From DATBLE01 sp046734335 (GTDB taxonomy: Bacteria; Actinomycetota; Thermoleophilia; Gaiellales; Gaiellaceae), in NCBI GenBank assembly GCA_046734335.1, contig JBKPRA010000064.1, positions 1 to 64,000 of the forward strand: DNA of 64,000 nucleotides, read 5' to 3'. Shown here one piece after another: positions 16,582-24,622 of this stretch; the stretch's first letter is position 1; each line of letters starts with the position of its first letter. Both the position numbers and the translations under genes were made by a program. The notes below the pieces were generated by a model. That model was not told where the DNA came from. It was given only the letters and a program-made list of their open reading frames with translations, and did no database searches.

Positions 16582-17354
16582 AGCCGATGGAGCTCTTCGA
16601 CCTGTCCGGTCGCACGGCGATCGTCACCGGCGGCGGCAGCGGGATCGGCCGTCAGATGGCAACCGGTCTCGCCGAGGCGGGCGCGAACGTCGTGCTCTGC
16701 GCGCGCAAGCCCGAGCGCTGCGAGGAGGTCGCCGCCGAGCTCGAGCGCGACCTCGGTGTCCGCGCCGCGGGCATGCGCTGTGACGTCCGCGACCCGGGCC
16801 AGGTCCAGGAGGTCGTCGACGCGACTCGCTCCGGCTTCGGCCGGATCGACATCCTGGTCAACAACGCCGGCACCTCCTGGGGCGCCGCCCCCGAGGACCA
16901 TCCGCTCGAGGGCTGGCAGAAGGTGATCGACGTCAACCTGACCGGCGTCTTCCTGTTCGCCCAGGCAGTCGGCCGGACGATGATCGAGGAGGCCGGCGGC
17001 AAGATCGTCAACATCGCCTCCGTCGCCGCGTTCGGAGGTGCACCGCCCGAGCTGATGAACGCCGTCGCCTACAACGCCTCGAAGGCCGGCGTCGTCGGCT
17101 TCACGCGCGATCTCGCGACCAAGTGGGCCCAGCACAGGATCAACGTCAATGCGATCGCGCCCGGCTGGTTCCCGTCCGACATGAACAAGGTGCTGCTCGA
17201 CGCGCGGCCCGACGACTACCTCGAGCACATCCCGCTGCGCCGTTTCGGCGGCCCCGACGACCTGAAGGGCGCGGTCGTCTTCCTGGCGTCGCCAGCCTCC
17301 GACTTCGTCACCGGCCAGGTGGTCGTCGTCGACGGCGGCCAAAGCGCCTGGTGA
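16578..17354 (+). CDS. SDR family oxidoreductase
   Basis: This 258-residue classical SDR has TGGGSGIG near residues 17-24, NNAGTSWG near 95, Ser in NIASVAA near 147 and the YNASK active site near 164-168. The C-terminal FVTGQVVVVDGGQSAW ending is standard. The GTG start overlaps the previous stop (GTGA); an ATG three codons in is an alternative. It is related to gluconate 5-dehydrogenase/3-oxoacyl reductases. Co-translation with the F420 oxidoreductase suggests it works on the same pathway. Confidence 0.85.
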   Translation: MKPMELFDLSGRTAIVTGGGSGIGRQMATGLAEAGANVVLCARKPERCEEVAAELERDLGVRAAGMRCDVRDPGQVQEVVDATRSGFGRIDILVNNAGTSWGAAPEDHPLEGWQKVIDVNLTGVFLFAQAVGRTMIEEAGGKIVNIASVAAFGGAPPELMNAVAYNASKAGVVGFTRDLATKWAQHRINVNAIAPGWFPSDMNKVLLDARPDDYLEHIPLRRFGGPDDLKGAVVFLASPASDFVTGQVVVVDGGQSAW

Positions 17355-18382
17355 CCGACGAGCAGGCGCCGCTCCTCGTCCTCGAGAACGTCGAGGCGTT
17401 CCTCGACGAGCACGGCCTGGGCTCGGGGCCCGTCACGGCGGGCCGGATCGGCGAAGGGGGAGGGTCAAACTTCTCGTTCCTGCTCGAGCGCGGCGACGAC
17501 CGGTTCGTCCTCCGCCGCCCGCCCCGGCCGCCGCTGCCGCCGTCGGCCCACGACATGGTCAGGGAGGCTCGCCTCCAACTGGCACTCGCGCCGCACGGGA
17601 TCCGGCTGCCGGTCATTCGCGCAGTCTGCGAGGACGAGAGCGTGATCGGCGTCCCCTTCTACGTGATGGACTTCCTCCCGGGACCGATCGTCACCGGCGA
17701 GCTTCCGCAGGGTCTCGAGACCGCGGAGGCACGGCACGCGCTCGGGCTCGACCTGGTCGACGCGCTGGTCGAGATCCACGCGGTCGACGTCCGATCGCCC
17801 GGCGTCGCCGACTTCGTCCGCGAAGGCAGCTACCTCGAACGCCAGGTGCGCAGGTTCACGCAACTCTGGGAGGTCAACCGGACGCGCGAGCTGCCCGACG
17901 TGGTCGAGGTCGGCGAGTGGCTGGCCGCGAACATGCCCGAGCCGGCGCCGCTCGTCGTCGTCCACGGCGACTACCGCCTCGGCAACATGATCCTCGACGC
18001 CGACCAGCCGGCCCGCATCCGCGCCGTGCTCGACTGGGAGATGGGTGCCGTCGGCGATCCACGAGCCGACGTCGGCTACCTGCTCGCCACCTACAGCGAG
18101 CCGCGGGGGGAACGGAACCCGCTGGGCACCTCGCCTGTCACCGCGACCCCGGGCTTTCCGACCAGGCAGGAGCTGGTCGAGCGTTACGTCGCGCGGAGCG
18201 GCCGCGACGTCGAGCCGCTCGCCTGGTTCCAGGCGCTCGCGCTCTGGAAGGCGGCCGTTTTCTGCGAGGCGATCTACGGGCGGTTCATCCGCGGCGAGCT
18301 GGCCGCCGAGGACACCGGTGCGGCGCGCTTCGAGCGGGGCGTGCCGCTGCTGGCCGAGACCGCGCTTGCGCTGATCGACTAG
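17351..18382 (+). CDS. Aminoglycoside phosphotransferase-like kinase (ACAD10/11 kinase type)
   Basis: This 343-residue protein-kinase-like phosphotransferase has the catalytic loop HGDYRLGNMI near residues 204-213 and the metal-binding DWEMGAVGDP near 226-235. The N-terminal lobe has RIGEGGGSNFSFLL and a Lys/Arg-rich strand. Relatives lie next to or are fused with acyl-CoA dehydrogenases (ACAD10/11) and phosphorylate 4-hydroxyacyl-CoAs. The acyl-CoA dehydrogenase at 14382 is two genes away, so a 4-hydroxy acid catabolic role is a reasonable inference. It is unlikely to be drug resistance. The GTG start overlaps the SDR stop. Confidence 0.85.
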   Translation: MTDEQAPLLVLENVEAFLDEHGLGSGPVTAGRIGEGGGSNFSFLLERGDDRFVLRRPPRPPLPPSAHDMVREARLQLALAPHGIRLPVIRAVCEDESVIGVPFYVMDFLPGPIVTGELPQGLETAEARHALGLDLVDALVEIHAVDVRSPGVADFVREGSYLERQVRRFTQLWEVNRTRELPDVVEVGEWLAANMPEPAPLVVVHGDYRLGNMILDADQPARIRAVLDWEMGAVGDPRADVGYLLATYSEPRGERNPLGTSPVTATPGFPTRQELVERYVARSGRDVEPLAWFQALALWKAAVFCEAIYGRFIRGELAAEDTGAARFERGVPLLAETALALID

Positions 18383-18895
18383 CTAGGCGAGCGGCTTGCA
18401 GGCGCGGGTGAACAACGTGGCGTCCGTGTTCACCCTCTGGGCGGCCAGGACGCCGTTCTGCACCTGCCCCTCGACGGTGGAGACGCTCGACGAGGTCTGC
18501 TTGACGGCCCGGTCGATCCCGACGACCACCGACCTCCAGAAGTACAGGGCAGTCTGGTAGGTCGTGAGCGACTTGGCGCAGTTGCCTCGAACCTTGCCCT
18601 GGAACCCGTGCAGGGTATTGAACAGCACGTTCGTCGCCAGGGCTTCCGCGTGGGGCGTGGTGCCGAGGCAGGCGGCGAACGCTTTCAGATAGCTCGTGTA
18701 CGCCGTGCCCTGGCGGCACTTGCGGAATCTGGCGACCGTCTTCGTCGTCTGCGCAAGGTAGGGCGTATGCGCCTTCGTGTAGGCCGCCCACTGAGCCTTG
18801 CTGAGCCGCGGGGTCGCCGACGACGCGACGGAGGCGCCGACCAGACACACGCAGACCGCCGCGAGCACGAGGGGCAGGAGCGAACGCGTCCTCAC
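18383..18895 (-). CDS. Secreted protein of unknown function
   Basis: This 171-residue exported protein has a signal peptide over residues 1-25 (RTRS, a Leu/Val/Cys core, then SVASSA). The mature part is helical and has several cysteines, including CRQGTAYTSYLKAFAACLG and a final RACKPLA. No family is recognised. The start GTG at 18895 is preferred over 18901 because a TAGAGT -10 box lies 8 nt upstream. Its stop abuts the convergent phosphotransferase stop in a CTAGCTAG sequence. Confidence 0.65.
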   Translation of the reverse strand: MRTRSLLPLVLAAVCVCLVGASVASSATPRLSKAQWAAYTKAHTPYLAQTTKTVARFRKCRQGTAYTSYLKAFAACLGTTPHAEALATNVLFNTLHGFQGKVRGNCAKSLTTYQTALYFWRSVVVGIDRAVKQTSSSVSTVEGQVQNGVLAAQRVNTDATLFTRACKPLA

Positions 18896-18903
18896 GGGCA
18901 CAG

Positions 18904-18909
18904 ACTCTA
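18904..18909 (-). promoter_or_regulatory. Leaderless-type -10 box TAGAGT
   Basis: On the minus strand TAGAGT lies 8 nt before the GTG at 18895 and decides the start of the secreted protein. Confidence 0.45.
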
Positions 18910-18945
18910 GCGCCGTGCTCTCGCCCGCGGCGTCCTGCGGCTTGA

Positions 18946-19341
18946 TCAGCGCAAGACAGCCTGGGTCTGTGTGACGCGCGCGACGCGAATGCCCTGCTCA
19001 TCGAACAGGTCGGTATCGACCACGATCGTCGTCCGTCCCACGTGGAGTGGGCGCGATACCGCCTCCACCCAGCCCTCGCGCACCGCCGCGAAGAAGTTCG
19101 TCTTCGACTCGATCGTCGCCGTCCCGGTCGCATCCGCGGGCAGGTTGAGGAAGGCGCAGAACCCGCCGGTCGAGTCCGCCAGCGCCATCATGGCCCCGCC
19201 GTGCATGACGCCGCCGGCCGTGCACCGCTCCTCGGCCCACCCGAGTCGAGCGCGAACCTCCTCGGCCGAGGCGGCGATCACCTCGAGGCCGAGGACTGCC
19301 CCGAACGGCATCGCCTGGTTCAGTTGCTGGGTCAGGTCCAT
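18946..19341 (-). CDS. PaaI-family hotdog thioesterase
   Basis: This 131-residue hotdog thioesterase has the motif GGVMHGGAMMALADSTGG near residues 43-60, including the canonical HGG and the acidic residue of the ALAD helix. It probably hydrolyses aryl- or acyl-CoA thioesters. It is separated from the upstream ABC transporter gene on the same strand by a strong hairpin, so it may be transcribed apart. No ribosome binding site is visible before the ATG. Confidence 0.82.
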   Translation of the reverse strand: MDLTQQLNQAMPFGAVLGLEVIAASAEEVRARLGWAEERCTAGGVMHGGAMMALADSTGGFCAFLNLPADATGTATIESKTNFFAAVREGWVEAVSRPLHVGRTTIVVDTDLFDEQGIRVARVTQTQAVLR

Positions 19342-19347
19342 GACAGC

Positions 19348-19376
19348 GCGGGGGACAGGCTCGACCTGTCCCCCGC
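19348..19376. terminator. Strong hairpin, 12-bp perfect stem
   Basis: GCGGGGGACAGG pairs with CCTGTCCCCCGC around the loop CTCGA. It lies between the substrate-binding protein gene and the downstream thioesterase, both on the minus strand. It is likely a transcription end or mRNA stabiliser. Confidence 0.6.
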
Positions 19377-19389
19377 CACGTCCCTTCGT

Positions 19390-20646
19390 CTAGCCCTTCG
19401 GCCGGGTGTTCGTAAGCTGGCCCATCGGGTTCCACACGCCGTTGTTGAACCTGATCAGCTGCTGCTGCGAGATCGGGAAGTAGTCGCCCTCCCCGGTCTT
19501 GGTGAAGACGCCCGGGAGCAGGAATGGGTTCGTCTTGTCGTTCATGTTAAGCACCGCCTTCATCAGGCCCGCCCGGGTCGGGTTCGGCCCAGCGGCCTTC
19601 AGCGCCTGCACGAACGTGTATGCCTTGGCCATGCCGTAGAGGTAAAGGCCGTCGGTCACCCTCGCGTTCGAGGGCGCGTACTTGGCCATGATCGACTTGT
19701 ACAGCTTCATCCCGGCGTCGTTGTTCCAGGTGGGGTTCGCCGGGTCCTTCGTGTAGTACGTGCTGATGGAGCCGTTCACCTCGGCGGCACCGGCTTTGGC
19801 GACCGCGATCCCCATGAAGTAGTCGGTGGCCGAGACCGAGTTGAGGAAGATGTTCTGCGGCTTCCAGCCGATCGCGGACATCGTGATGTAAGTGATGATC
19901 GTCGGGCTGGGCGTGCCGAAGATCATCAGCGTGTCGACCCCGGCCCTCCGTAGGGCGATCACCTGGTTCGCCAGTGAGGTCGCCGTGACCTGGAAGCCCT
20001 GCTGGCTCACGATCTGGCTCTTGTGCGAACCGAGCCCGGACAGGAGGCCGTTGATGTAGTCCTGGCCGTAGCTGTCGTTCTGGTAGATGATCCCGATCTT
20101 TGCTTCCGGCAGGTTCTTGGCGATATAGCGGCCGTAGATCGCCGCCTCCGCCTGATAGTCGGGTTGCCAGCCGATCGTCCAGGGATGCGACGCGTGCTTG
20201 TCGCGTGCACCCCACTCGGTGGCGCCGGTGGAGACATAGATCTGCGGCACCTTCTGCTGGTTGGCGTACGCCGTGACCGCTTCCTGCGGCTCGGTGCCGA
20301 GACCGCCGACGAGCGCGAAGACATGATCCTGTTCGACCAGCTGCTTGGTCTTCTGGACGGTCAGCGCCGGGTTGTAGCCGTCGTCGACGGCGTCGAACTT
20401 GATCTGGCGGCCGAGGACGCCCCGCTTGCCGTTCGTCCTCTTAGCGTTGACGTAGCTGAAGTACGCCTTCATGCCCACCGGGATCGGCGCATAGCTCGAC
20501 GCCGGTCCGCTGAACGGGAACGTCCCTCCGATCGAGATGGTCTTCGCGGTGACGCCCGGCGTCGCCGCGGCCCCTCCCATCGCCCCTGGAAGCATGACCG
20601 CCGCCGCGATAGCGACGACGCCGAGGGCGAATACGACCTTCTTCAT
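19390..20646 (-). CDS. livK: ABC transporter substrate-binding protein, branched-chain amino acid type
   Basis: This 418-residue periplasmic-type binding protein of the LivJ/LivK (Peripla_BP_6) family has a signal peptide over residues 1-28 (MKKVVFALG start, AAAT cleavage region). The mature N-terminus ISIGGTFPFSGPASSY is typical, followed by two Rossmann-like lobes, for example IYQNDSYGQDYINGL near 215. It captures a branched-chain amino acid, amide, urea or aromatic acid for the permease encoded next. The ATG is preceded by GAAGGAG at good spacing. It heads the K-M-H-F cluster on the minus strand. Confidence 0.9.
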   Translation of the reverse strand: MKKVVFALGVVAIAAAVMLPGAMGGAAATPGVTAKTISIGGTFPFSGPASSYAPIPVGMKAYFSYVNAKRTNGKRGVLGRQIKFDAVDDGYNPALTVQKTKQLVEQDHVFALVGGLGTEPQEAVTAYANQQKVPQIYVSTGATEWGARDKHASHPWTIGWQPDYQAEAAIYGRYIAKNLPEAKIGIIYQNDSYGQDYINGLLSGLGSHKSQIVSQQGFQVTATSLANQVIALRRAGVDTLMIFGTPSPTIITYITMSAIGWKPQNIFLNSVSATDYFMGIAVAKAGAAEVNGSISTYYTKDPANPTWNNDAGMKLYKSIMAKYAPSNARVTDGLYLYGMAKAYTFVQALKAAGPNPTRAGLMKAVLNMNDKTNPFLLPGVFTKTGEGDYFPISQQQLIRFNNGVWNPMGQLTNTRPKG

Positions 20647-20666
20647 AAGTCCGCTCCTTCTCGAAG

Positions 20667-21692
20667 TCACGCTGTCGCGCGTGAGTCGGCGCGACTGTAC
20701 AACCACACCCTTAGACGTTTCAAGGACGTCCGTAGTTGGTGCAGGAGGCCGGCGGCGCCACCGGGCATGAGGAAGAGGACGATCAAGAGGATCACCCCGT
20801 AGAAGACCGTCGACTGCACGCTCGCCTCGTTGAAGTGCACCTGCTTCGAGAGCTTGTCGCCCCAGTCGGGCGCGAACTGGATGAAGATCGCACCGAAGAG
20901 CATCCCCTCCAGCGAGCCGAGTCCGCCGACCACGGCGCCGGTCAGGAGGAGGATCGAGAGCGAGACTGGGAAGGCAGTCGGACTGGCAAAGCCGTTCGCG
21001 ATCGCGAACAGCGCTCCGGCGACGCCGGCGTATGCGGCGGCGATCGCGAAGGCGAGCGTCTTGTAGCGGGTGAGGCTGACGCCTGAGGACACCGCGGCGA
21101 TCGGCGCGTCGCGGACGGCCCGGAACGCGCGACCGAGCGATCCGCGGAGGATCAGCCAGGCGGTCCCGAACATCAGCCCGGCGATCGCCCAGGTCAGGTA
21201 CGAGAGCCATTCGTTCGTCGAAAGGCCTCCGATGGGGGACGAGGGCAGCGGGATCGTCTTTCCCTGGCCGCCGCCCGCGAAGCCCTCGTACCGCGTTGCG
21301 ATCAGGGGGATCGACGTCGCCAGCCCGAACGTCGCGAGTGCGAGGTAGACGCCGGACAGCCGCAGCGCCGGGAATCCGAACAGGAATCCGAAGACTCCGG
21401 TCAGGATCCCCGCCATCGGGATCGTCCAGTACTCGCCCACGCTGTAGTTCGAGACCAGGATCGCCGTCGTGTAGGCGCCGAAGGCCAAGAACGCGCCGTG
21501 TCCGAGCGAGATCTGGCCGTTGTAACCGGTCAGGATGTTCAGGCCGATGATCGCGATGAAGTAGATGCCGACGAGCGCAAACCTGAAGTTGTAGTAGTCG
21601 CCCGTCGCCTTCGGCAGGAAGACGACGAGCAGCGGCACTGACGCGAGCGCGAGCACCCGCCAGAGAATCCGACGTGCGCCGAAGGGGCTCAC
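20667..21692 (-). CDS. livM: Branched-chain amino acid ABC transporter permease LivM
   Basis: This 341-residue inner-membrane permease has about nine hydrophobic helices. The LivM signature region GLNILTGYNGQISLGHGAFLA (shortened here) lies near residues 48-68, and the cytoplasmic coupling loop GRAFRAVRDAPIAA near 205-218. The GTG start overlaps the livH stop by four bases, so the two permeases are coupled. The gene ends 20 bp before the binding protein start. Confidence 0.92.
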   Translation of the reverse strand: MSPFGARRILWRVLALASVPLLVVFLPKATGDYYNFRFALVGIYFIAIIGLNILTGYNGQISLGHGAFLAFGAYTTAILVSNYSVGEYWTIPMAGILTGVFGFLFGFPALRLSGVYLALATFGLATSIPLIATRYEGFAGGGQGKTIPLPSSPIGGLSTNEWLSYLTWAIAGLMFGTAWLILRGSLGRAFRAVRDAPIAAVSSGVSLTRYKTLAFAIAAAYAGVAGALFAIANGFASPTAFPVSLSILLLTGAVVGGLGSLEGMLFGAIFIQFAPDWGDKLSKQVHFNEASVQSTVFYGVILLIVLFLMPGGAAGLLHQLRTSLKRLRVWLYSRADSRATA

Positions 21693-22576
21693 ACGCGCCT
21701 CACCACAACCTGGCCGAACAGACCGGCCGGCCGGACGATGAGGACGAGCATCAGCACGGCGAGCGCAAGTGGCAGCTGCAGTTCGGTGCCGAGGAACGAT
21801 GAGGCGTAACCCGTCAGCAGGCTGATCCCGATCCCGATGATGAAGGCGCCGATCACCGAGCCGACGGGGCTGTCGATGCCGCCGAGCACAGCCGCCGCGA
21901 ACGCATACGTGAGGATGATCAGCATGAAGGTCGGATCGAAGGGCAGTTGGCTGGCGGCCATGATCCCGGAGACCGCACTCAGCATCGCCGCCAGTCCCCA
22001 GCCGACTGCGAGCATGACGGCGACGCGGATGCCGAGCAGGCGGCTCGTCGCCGGGCCGATCGCGGACGCTCGCATCTGCAGCCCGAGCCGCGTGAACCGG
22101 AAGAAGACGAAGACGACCGCCACGCAGATCAGTGAGACCCCGATCACACCGAGGTCCCGTACGTTCATGACCACGCCGCCGACATGGACGACCCTGAGCG
22201 GGAACGGGTTCTCGAGGAACTTCACCTCGGGCGACCAGATCCAGCCGGCGAGCCCGTTCAGGATGATCAGGAGCGCGATCGTTGCCATCACCACCGTCAG
22301 CTCTCCAGTCCGCGACAGCGGCTGGATGATCAGCTTGTACGTCGTCGCGCCTCCGAGGAACGCGATCACAAGCGTGATCGCAAAGGCCCACCAGTAGGGG
22401 ATCCCGTGGTGGTTGATCAGCGCCCATGCGATGAACGTGCAGAACATGCCCATCTCGCCCTGGGCGAAGTTGACGATCCCGGTGGCGCGATGGATCAGCA
22501 CCAGCGCCAACGCCAGCGTGGCGTAGATGCCGCCGTTCGCGAGCCCGACCACCACATATTGGAAGAACTCGGTCAT
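21689..22576 (-). CDS. livH: Branched-chain amino acid ABC transporter permease LivH
   Basis: This 295-residue inner-membrane permease begins MTEFFQYVVVGLANGGIYA, has the LivH motif GIVNFAQGEMGMF near residues 34-46 and ends with IVRPAGLFG. It forms the channel with LivM. It lies 5 bp downstream of livF and overlaps livM, so F-H-M-K reads as one operon from 23292. Confidence 0.92.
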   Translation of the reverse strand: MTEFFQYVVVGLANGGIYATLALALVLIHRATGIVNFAQGEMGMFCTFIAWALINHHGIPYWWAFAITLVIAFLGGATTYKLIIQPLSRTGELTVVMATIALLIILNGLAGWIWSPEVKFLENPFPLRVVHVGGVVMNVRDLGVIGVSLICVAVVFVFFRFTRLGLQMRASAIGPATSRLLGIRVAVMLAVGWGLAAMLSAVSGIMAASQLPFDPTFMLIILTYAFAAAVLGGIDSPVGSVIGAFIIGIGISLLTGYASSFLGTELQLPLALAVLMLVLIVRPAGLFGQVVVRRV

Positions 22577-22581
22577 TGCGC

Positions 22582-23292
22582 CTAGTAGCCCAGGTAGGAG
22601 GCGCGCACGCCTTCGTCGCGGGACAGCTCGTCGCTCGAGCCGCTCATGGCCACCCGTCCGACCTCGAGCACGTACGCGTGCTGGGTGGAGGCGAGCGCGA
22701 TCCGTGCGTTCTGCTCGACGACGAGCACGGTCAGGCCCTGCTCCTGGTTCAGGTGGCGGACGACCCGGTAGAACTCCTGCACCGCAGTCGGCGCGAGCCC
22801 GAGCGAGGGCTCGTCGAGCATCAGCAGCCGCGGCCGGGCGACGAGGGCACGCGCGAGCGCCAGCATCTGCTGCTCGCCCCCGGAAAGGGTCCCCGCCTGC
22901 TGCTTGCGGCGGCTCGCGATACGGGGGAAGTGGGCGAGCGCGGCCTCGGCGTCGCGCTTGACAGCGCGGCGCTCGCGCCTGGCGGACCCGCCGAGCAGGA
23001 CGTTCTCCCACACGGTCAGCTCGGCGTAGATGCCGCGGCCCTCGGGCACGTGTGCGATCCCGAGCCTGGCGATCGACTCGGGCGCGCGCCCCGCAATTCG
23101 CTTCGACGCGAACGCGATCTCGCCGGTCGAGCGAACCGTCCCGGAGATCGACCTCAGCGTCGTCGTCTTCCCAGCGCCGTTCGCGCCGAGCAGCGAGACC
23201 GCCTGTCCCTCCTCGACGGAGAGCGAGACCCCATGAAGCGCCCGGATCGGGCCGTACCGGGCCTCGACGTTTTCGAGCTCGAGCAGTGCCAT
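22582..23292 (-). CDS. livF: Branched-chain amino acid ABC transporter ATPase LivF
   Basis: This 236-residue ABC ATPase has Walker A GANGAGKTT near residues 35-43, the signature LSGGEQQMLA near 138-147 and Walker B LLMLDEPSLGLAP near 157-169. The HXXXE-type Leu-rich C-terminus is of LivF rather than LivG kind. The partner ATPase gene livG is not in this window. It is the first gene of the importer operon and is divergent from the MarP-like protease gene. Confidence 0.9.
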   Translation of the reverse strand: MALLELENVEARYGPIRALHGVSLSVEEGQAVSLLGANGAGKTTTLRSISGTVRSTGEIAFASKRIAGRAPESIARLGIAHVPEGRGIYAELTVWENVLLGGSARRERRAVKRDAEAALAHFPRIASRRKQQAGTLSGGEQQMLALARALVARPRLLMLDEPSLGLAPTAVQEFYRVVRHLNQEQGLTVLVVEQNARIALASTQHAYVLEVGRVAMSGSSDELSRDEGVRASYLGY

Positions 23293-23365
23293 CGACGAGC
23301 GCCGATCATAAGGCGCTTCCCTCGGGACAGGCAGGCTGCCCGCAGGAGTCCTGCAGGTGACCGTC

Positions 23366-23371
23366 TAACCT
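23366..23371 (+). promoter_or_regulatory. Leaderless-type -10 box TAACCT
   Basis: TAACCT lies 7 nt before the GTG at 23379 and supports that start. Confidence 0.5.
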
Positions 23372-23378
23372 CGGTGGA

Positions 23379-24515
23379 GTGACCAGGCTGGACTGGATCC
23401 TGCTGGGCGTCGTCGCGGTTGCGGGCATCGTCGGGCTCCGCCGGGGGCTCGTCGCCGGGCTGCTGGCGATCGCCGGCATCGTCCTCGGCGCCGTGGCCGG
23501 TGCGCACGTCGCGAAGGTCGTCCTCCCGGGTGGCTCGCACTCGCCGTATGCCCCGCTGGTGGGGCTTGCCGGGGCGGTGGTCGGAGCGATGGTGCTCGAG
23601 ACGGTCGGCTCGATGGTCGGCACGCTGTTCCGCTCGGGCCTGCGCTTCCCGCCGCTCAGGGCACTCGACAGCGCGGGTGGGCTCGTGCTCGGCGCCGTCG
23701 CCGGCCTCGCCTTGGTCTGGGTCTTCGGCGCCACCGCGCTCCTGCTGCCGGGACAGCCGAAACTCCGGCGCGACGTCCAGCGCTCGGCTTTGCTCCGGCA
23801 GCTGAACTCGATCGTCCCCTCCGATCGGCTGCTGCAGGCGCTCGCGCGGGTCGACCCGTTCCCGACCATCGCGGGGCCGGAGATTCCGGCCGGCCCACTC
23901 GACGGCCCGATCGCCGGCGACCGCGCGGTGCAGGTTGCCTCGGGAAGCGTCGTGCGCGTGCTCGGCTCGGCCTGCGGGCTCGGGATCTCGGGGAGCGGTT
24001 GGGTCGGCGCGCCGGAGCTGGTCGTGACCGCAGCACACGTCGTTGCCGGGGAGCACGACACGGCCGTCGTCCCGGCTCGGAGCGAGCAGCGGCTTCCGGC
24101 CAAGGTGATCGGCTTCGACCCGAAGAACGACGTCGCGGTCCTGCGGGTGGACGGCCTCTCGGCCCGACCGCTGAAGCTCGCCGACCCCGAGGAGAAGCGC
24201 CCGGTGGGGATCGTCGGCTATCCGCTGAACGGCCCGCTCGACGTCGAGGCGGGCCGGGTCGGCGCGACCGAGACGGTGCTGACCGACGACGCCTATGGGC
24301 ACGGTCCGGTGCAGCGGACGATCACCAGCCTCGCCGGGGTGGTGCGGCACGGGAACTCGGGCGGGCCCGCGATCGACAGCGACGGCCGTGTCCAGATGAC
24401 CGTCTTCGCCTCCAGGATCGGCAGCACCGGCGGCTATGGGATCCCCGCGTCGGTCGTGCGCAAGGTGCTCGACCGTTCGTTCGCACCGGTGTCGACGGGC
24501 GCCTGCGCGCCGTAG
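23379..24515 (+). CDS. marP: MarP-like membrane serine protease (CvpA plus trypsin domain)
   Basis: This 378-residue membrane protein has an N-terminal CvpA-type region of four hydrophobic helices (about residues 4-125) followed by an extracytoplasmic trypsin-like domain. The catalytic triad is visible: His in VTAAHVV near 222, Asp in PKNDVAVL near 251 and Ser in HGNSGGPAI near 327. Two cysteines, in GSACGLG near 200 and near the C-terminus, could form the disulfide known to activate Mycobacterium MarP. That protease helps acid and oxidative stress survival by processing cell wall hydrolases. Length and order match the family. Confidence 0.88.
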   Translation: MTRLDWILLGVVAVAGIVGLRRGLVAGLLAIAGIVLGAVAGAHVAKVVLPGGSHSPYAPLVGLAGAVVGAMVLETVGSMVGTLFRSGLRFPPLRALDSAGGLVLGAVAGLALVWVFGATALLLPGQPKLRRDVQRSALLRQLNSIVPSDRLLQALARVDPFPTIAGPEIPAGPLDGPIAGDRAVQVASGSVVRVLGSACGLGISGSGWVGAPELVVTAAHVVAGEHDTAVVPARSEQRLPAKVIGFDPKNDVAVLRVDGLSARPLKLADPEEKRPVGIVGYPLNGPLDVEAGRVGATETVLTDDAYGHGPVQRTITSLAGVVRHGNSGGPAIDSDGRVQMTVFASRIGSTGGYGIPASVVRKVLDRSFAPVSTGACAP

Positions 24516-24622
24516 GATCGCCCGGTCTCCGTTCGAGTCGAAGAAGGGCTCGTCGCACCGCGTCCAGGTGCTCACGCTCGCAGTCGCGCCGGTCGACGAC
24601 GAGGCATCGTGTTCGCCGGTGC

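Noticed and set aside
17351..18382. Annotation of the phosphotransferase as an aminoglycoside resistance gene.
   Set aside because: The sequence and the nearby acyl-CoA dehydrogenase fit the ACAD10/11-type kinase group. Resistance is not supported.
24516..24622. A TTCGAGTCGAA-type segment that recalled a tRNA T-arm.
   Set aside because: No acceptor, D or anticodon stems could be built around it. No other tRNA-like fold was noticed by eye.
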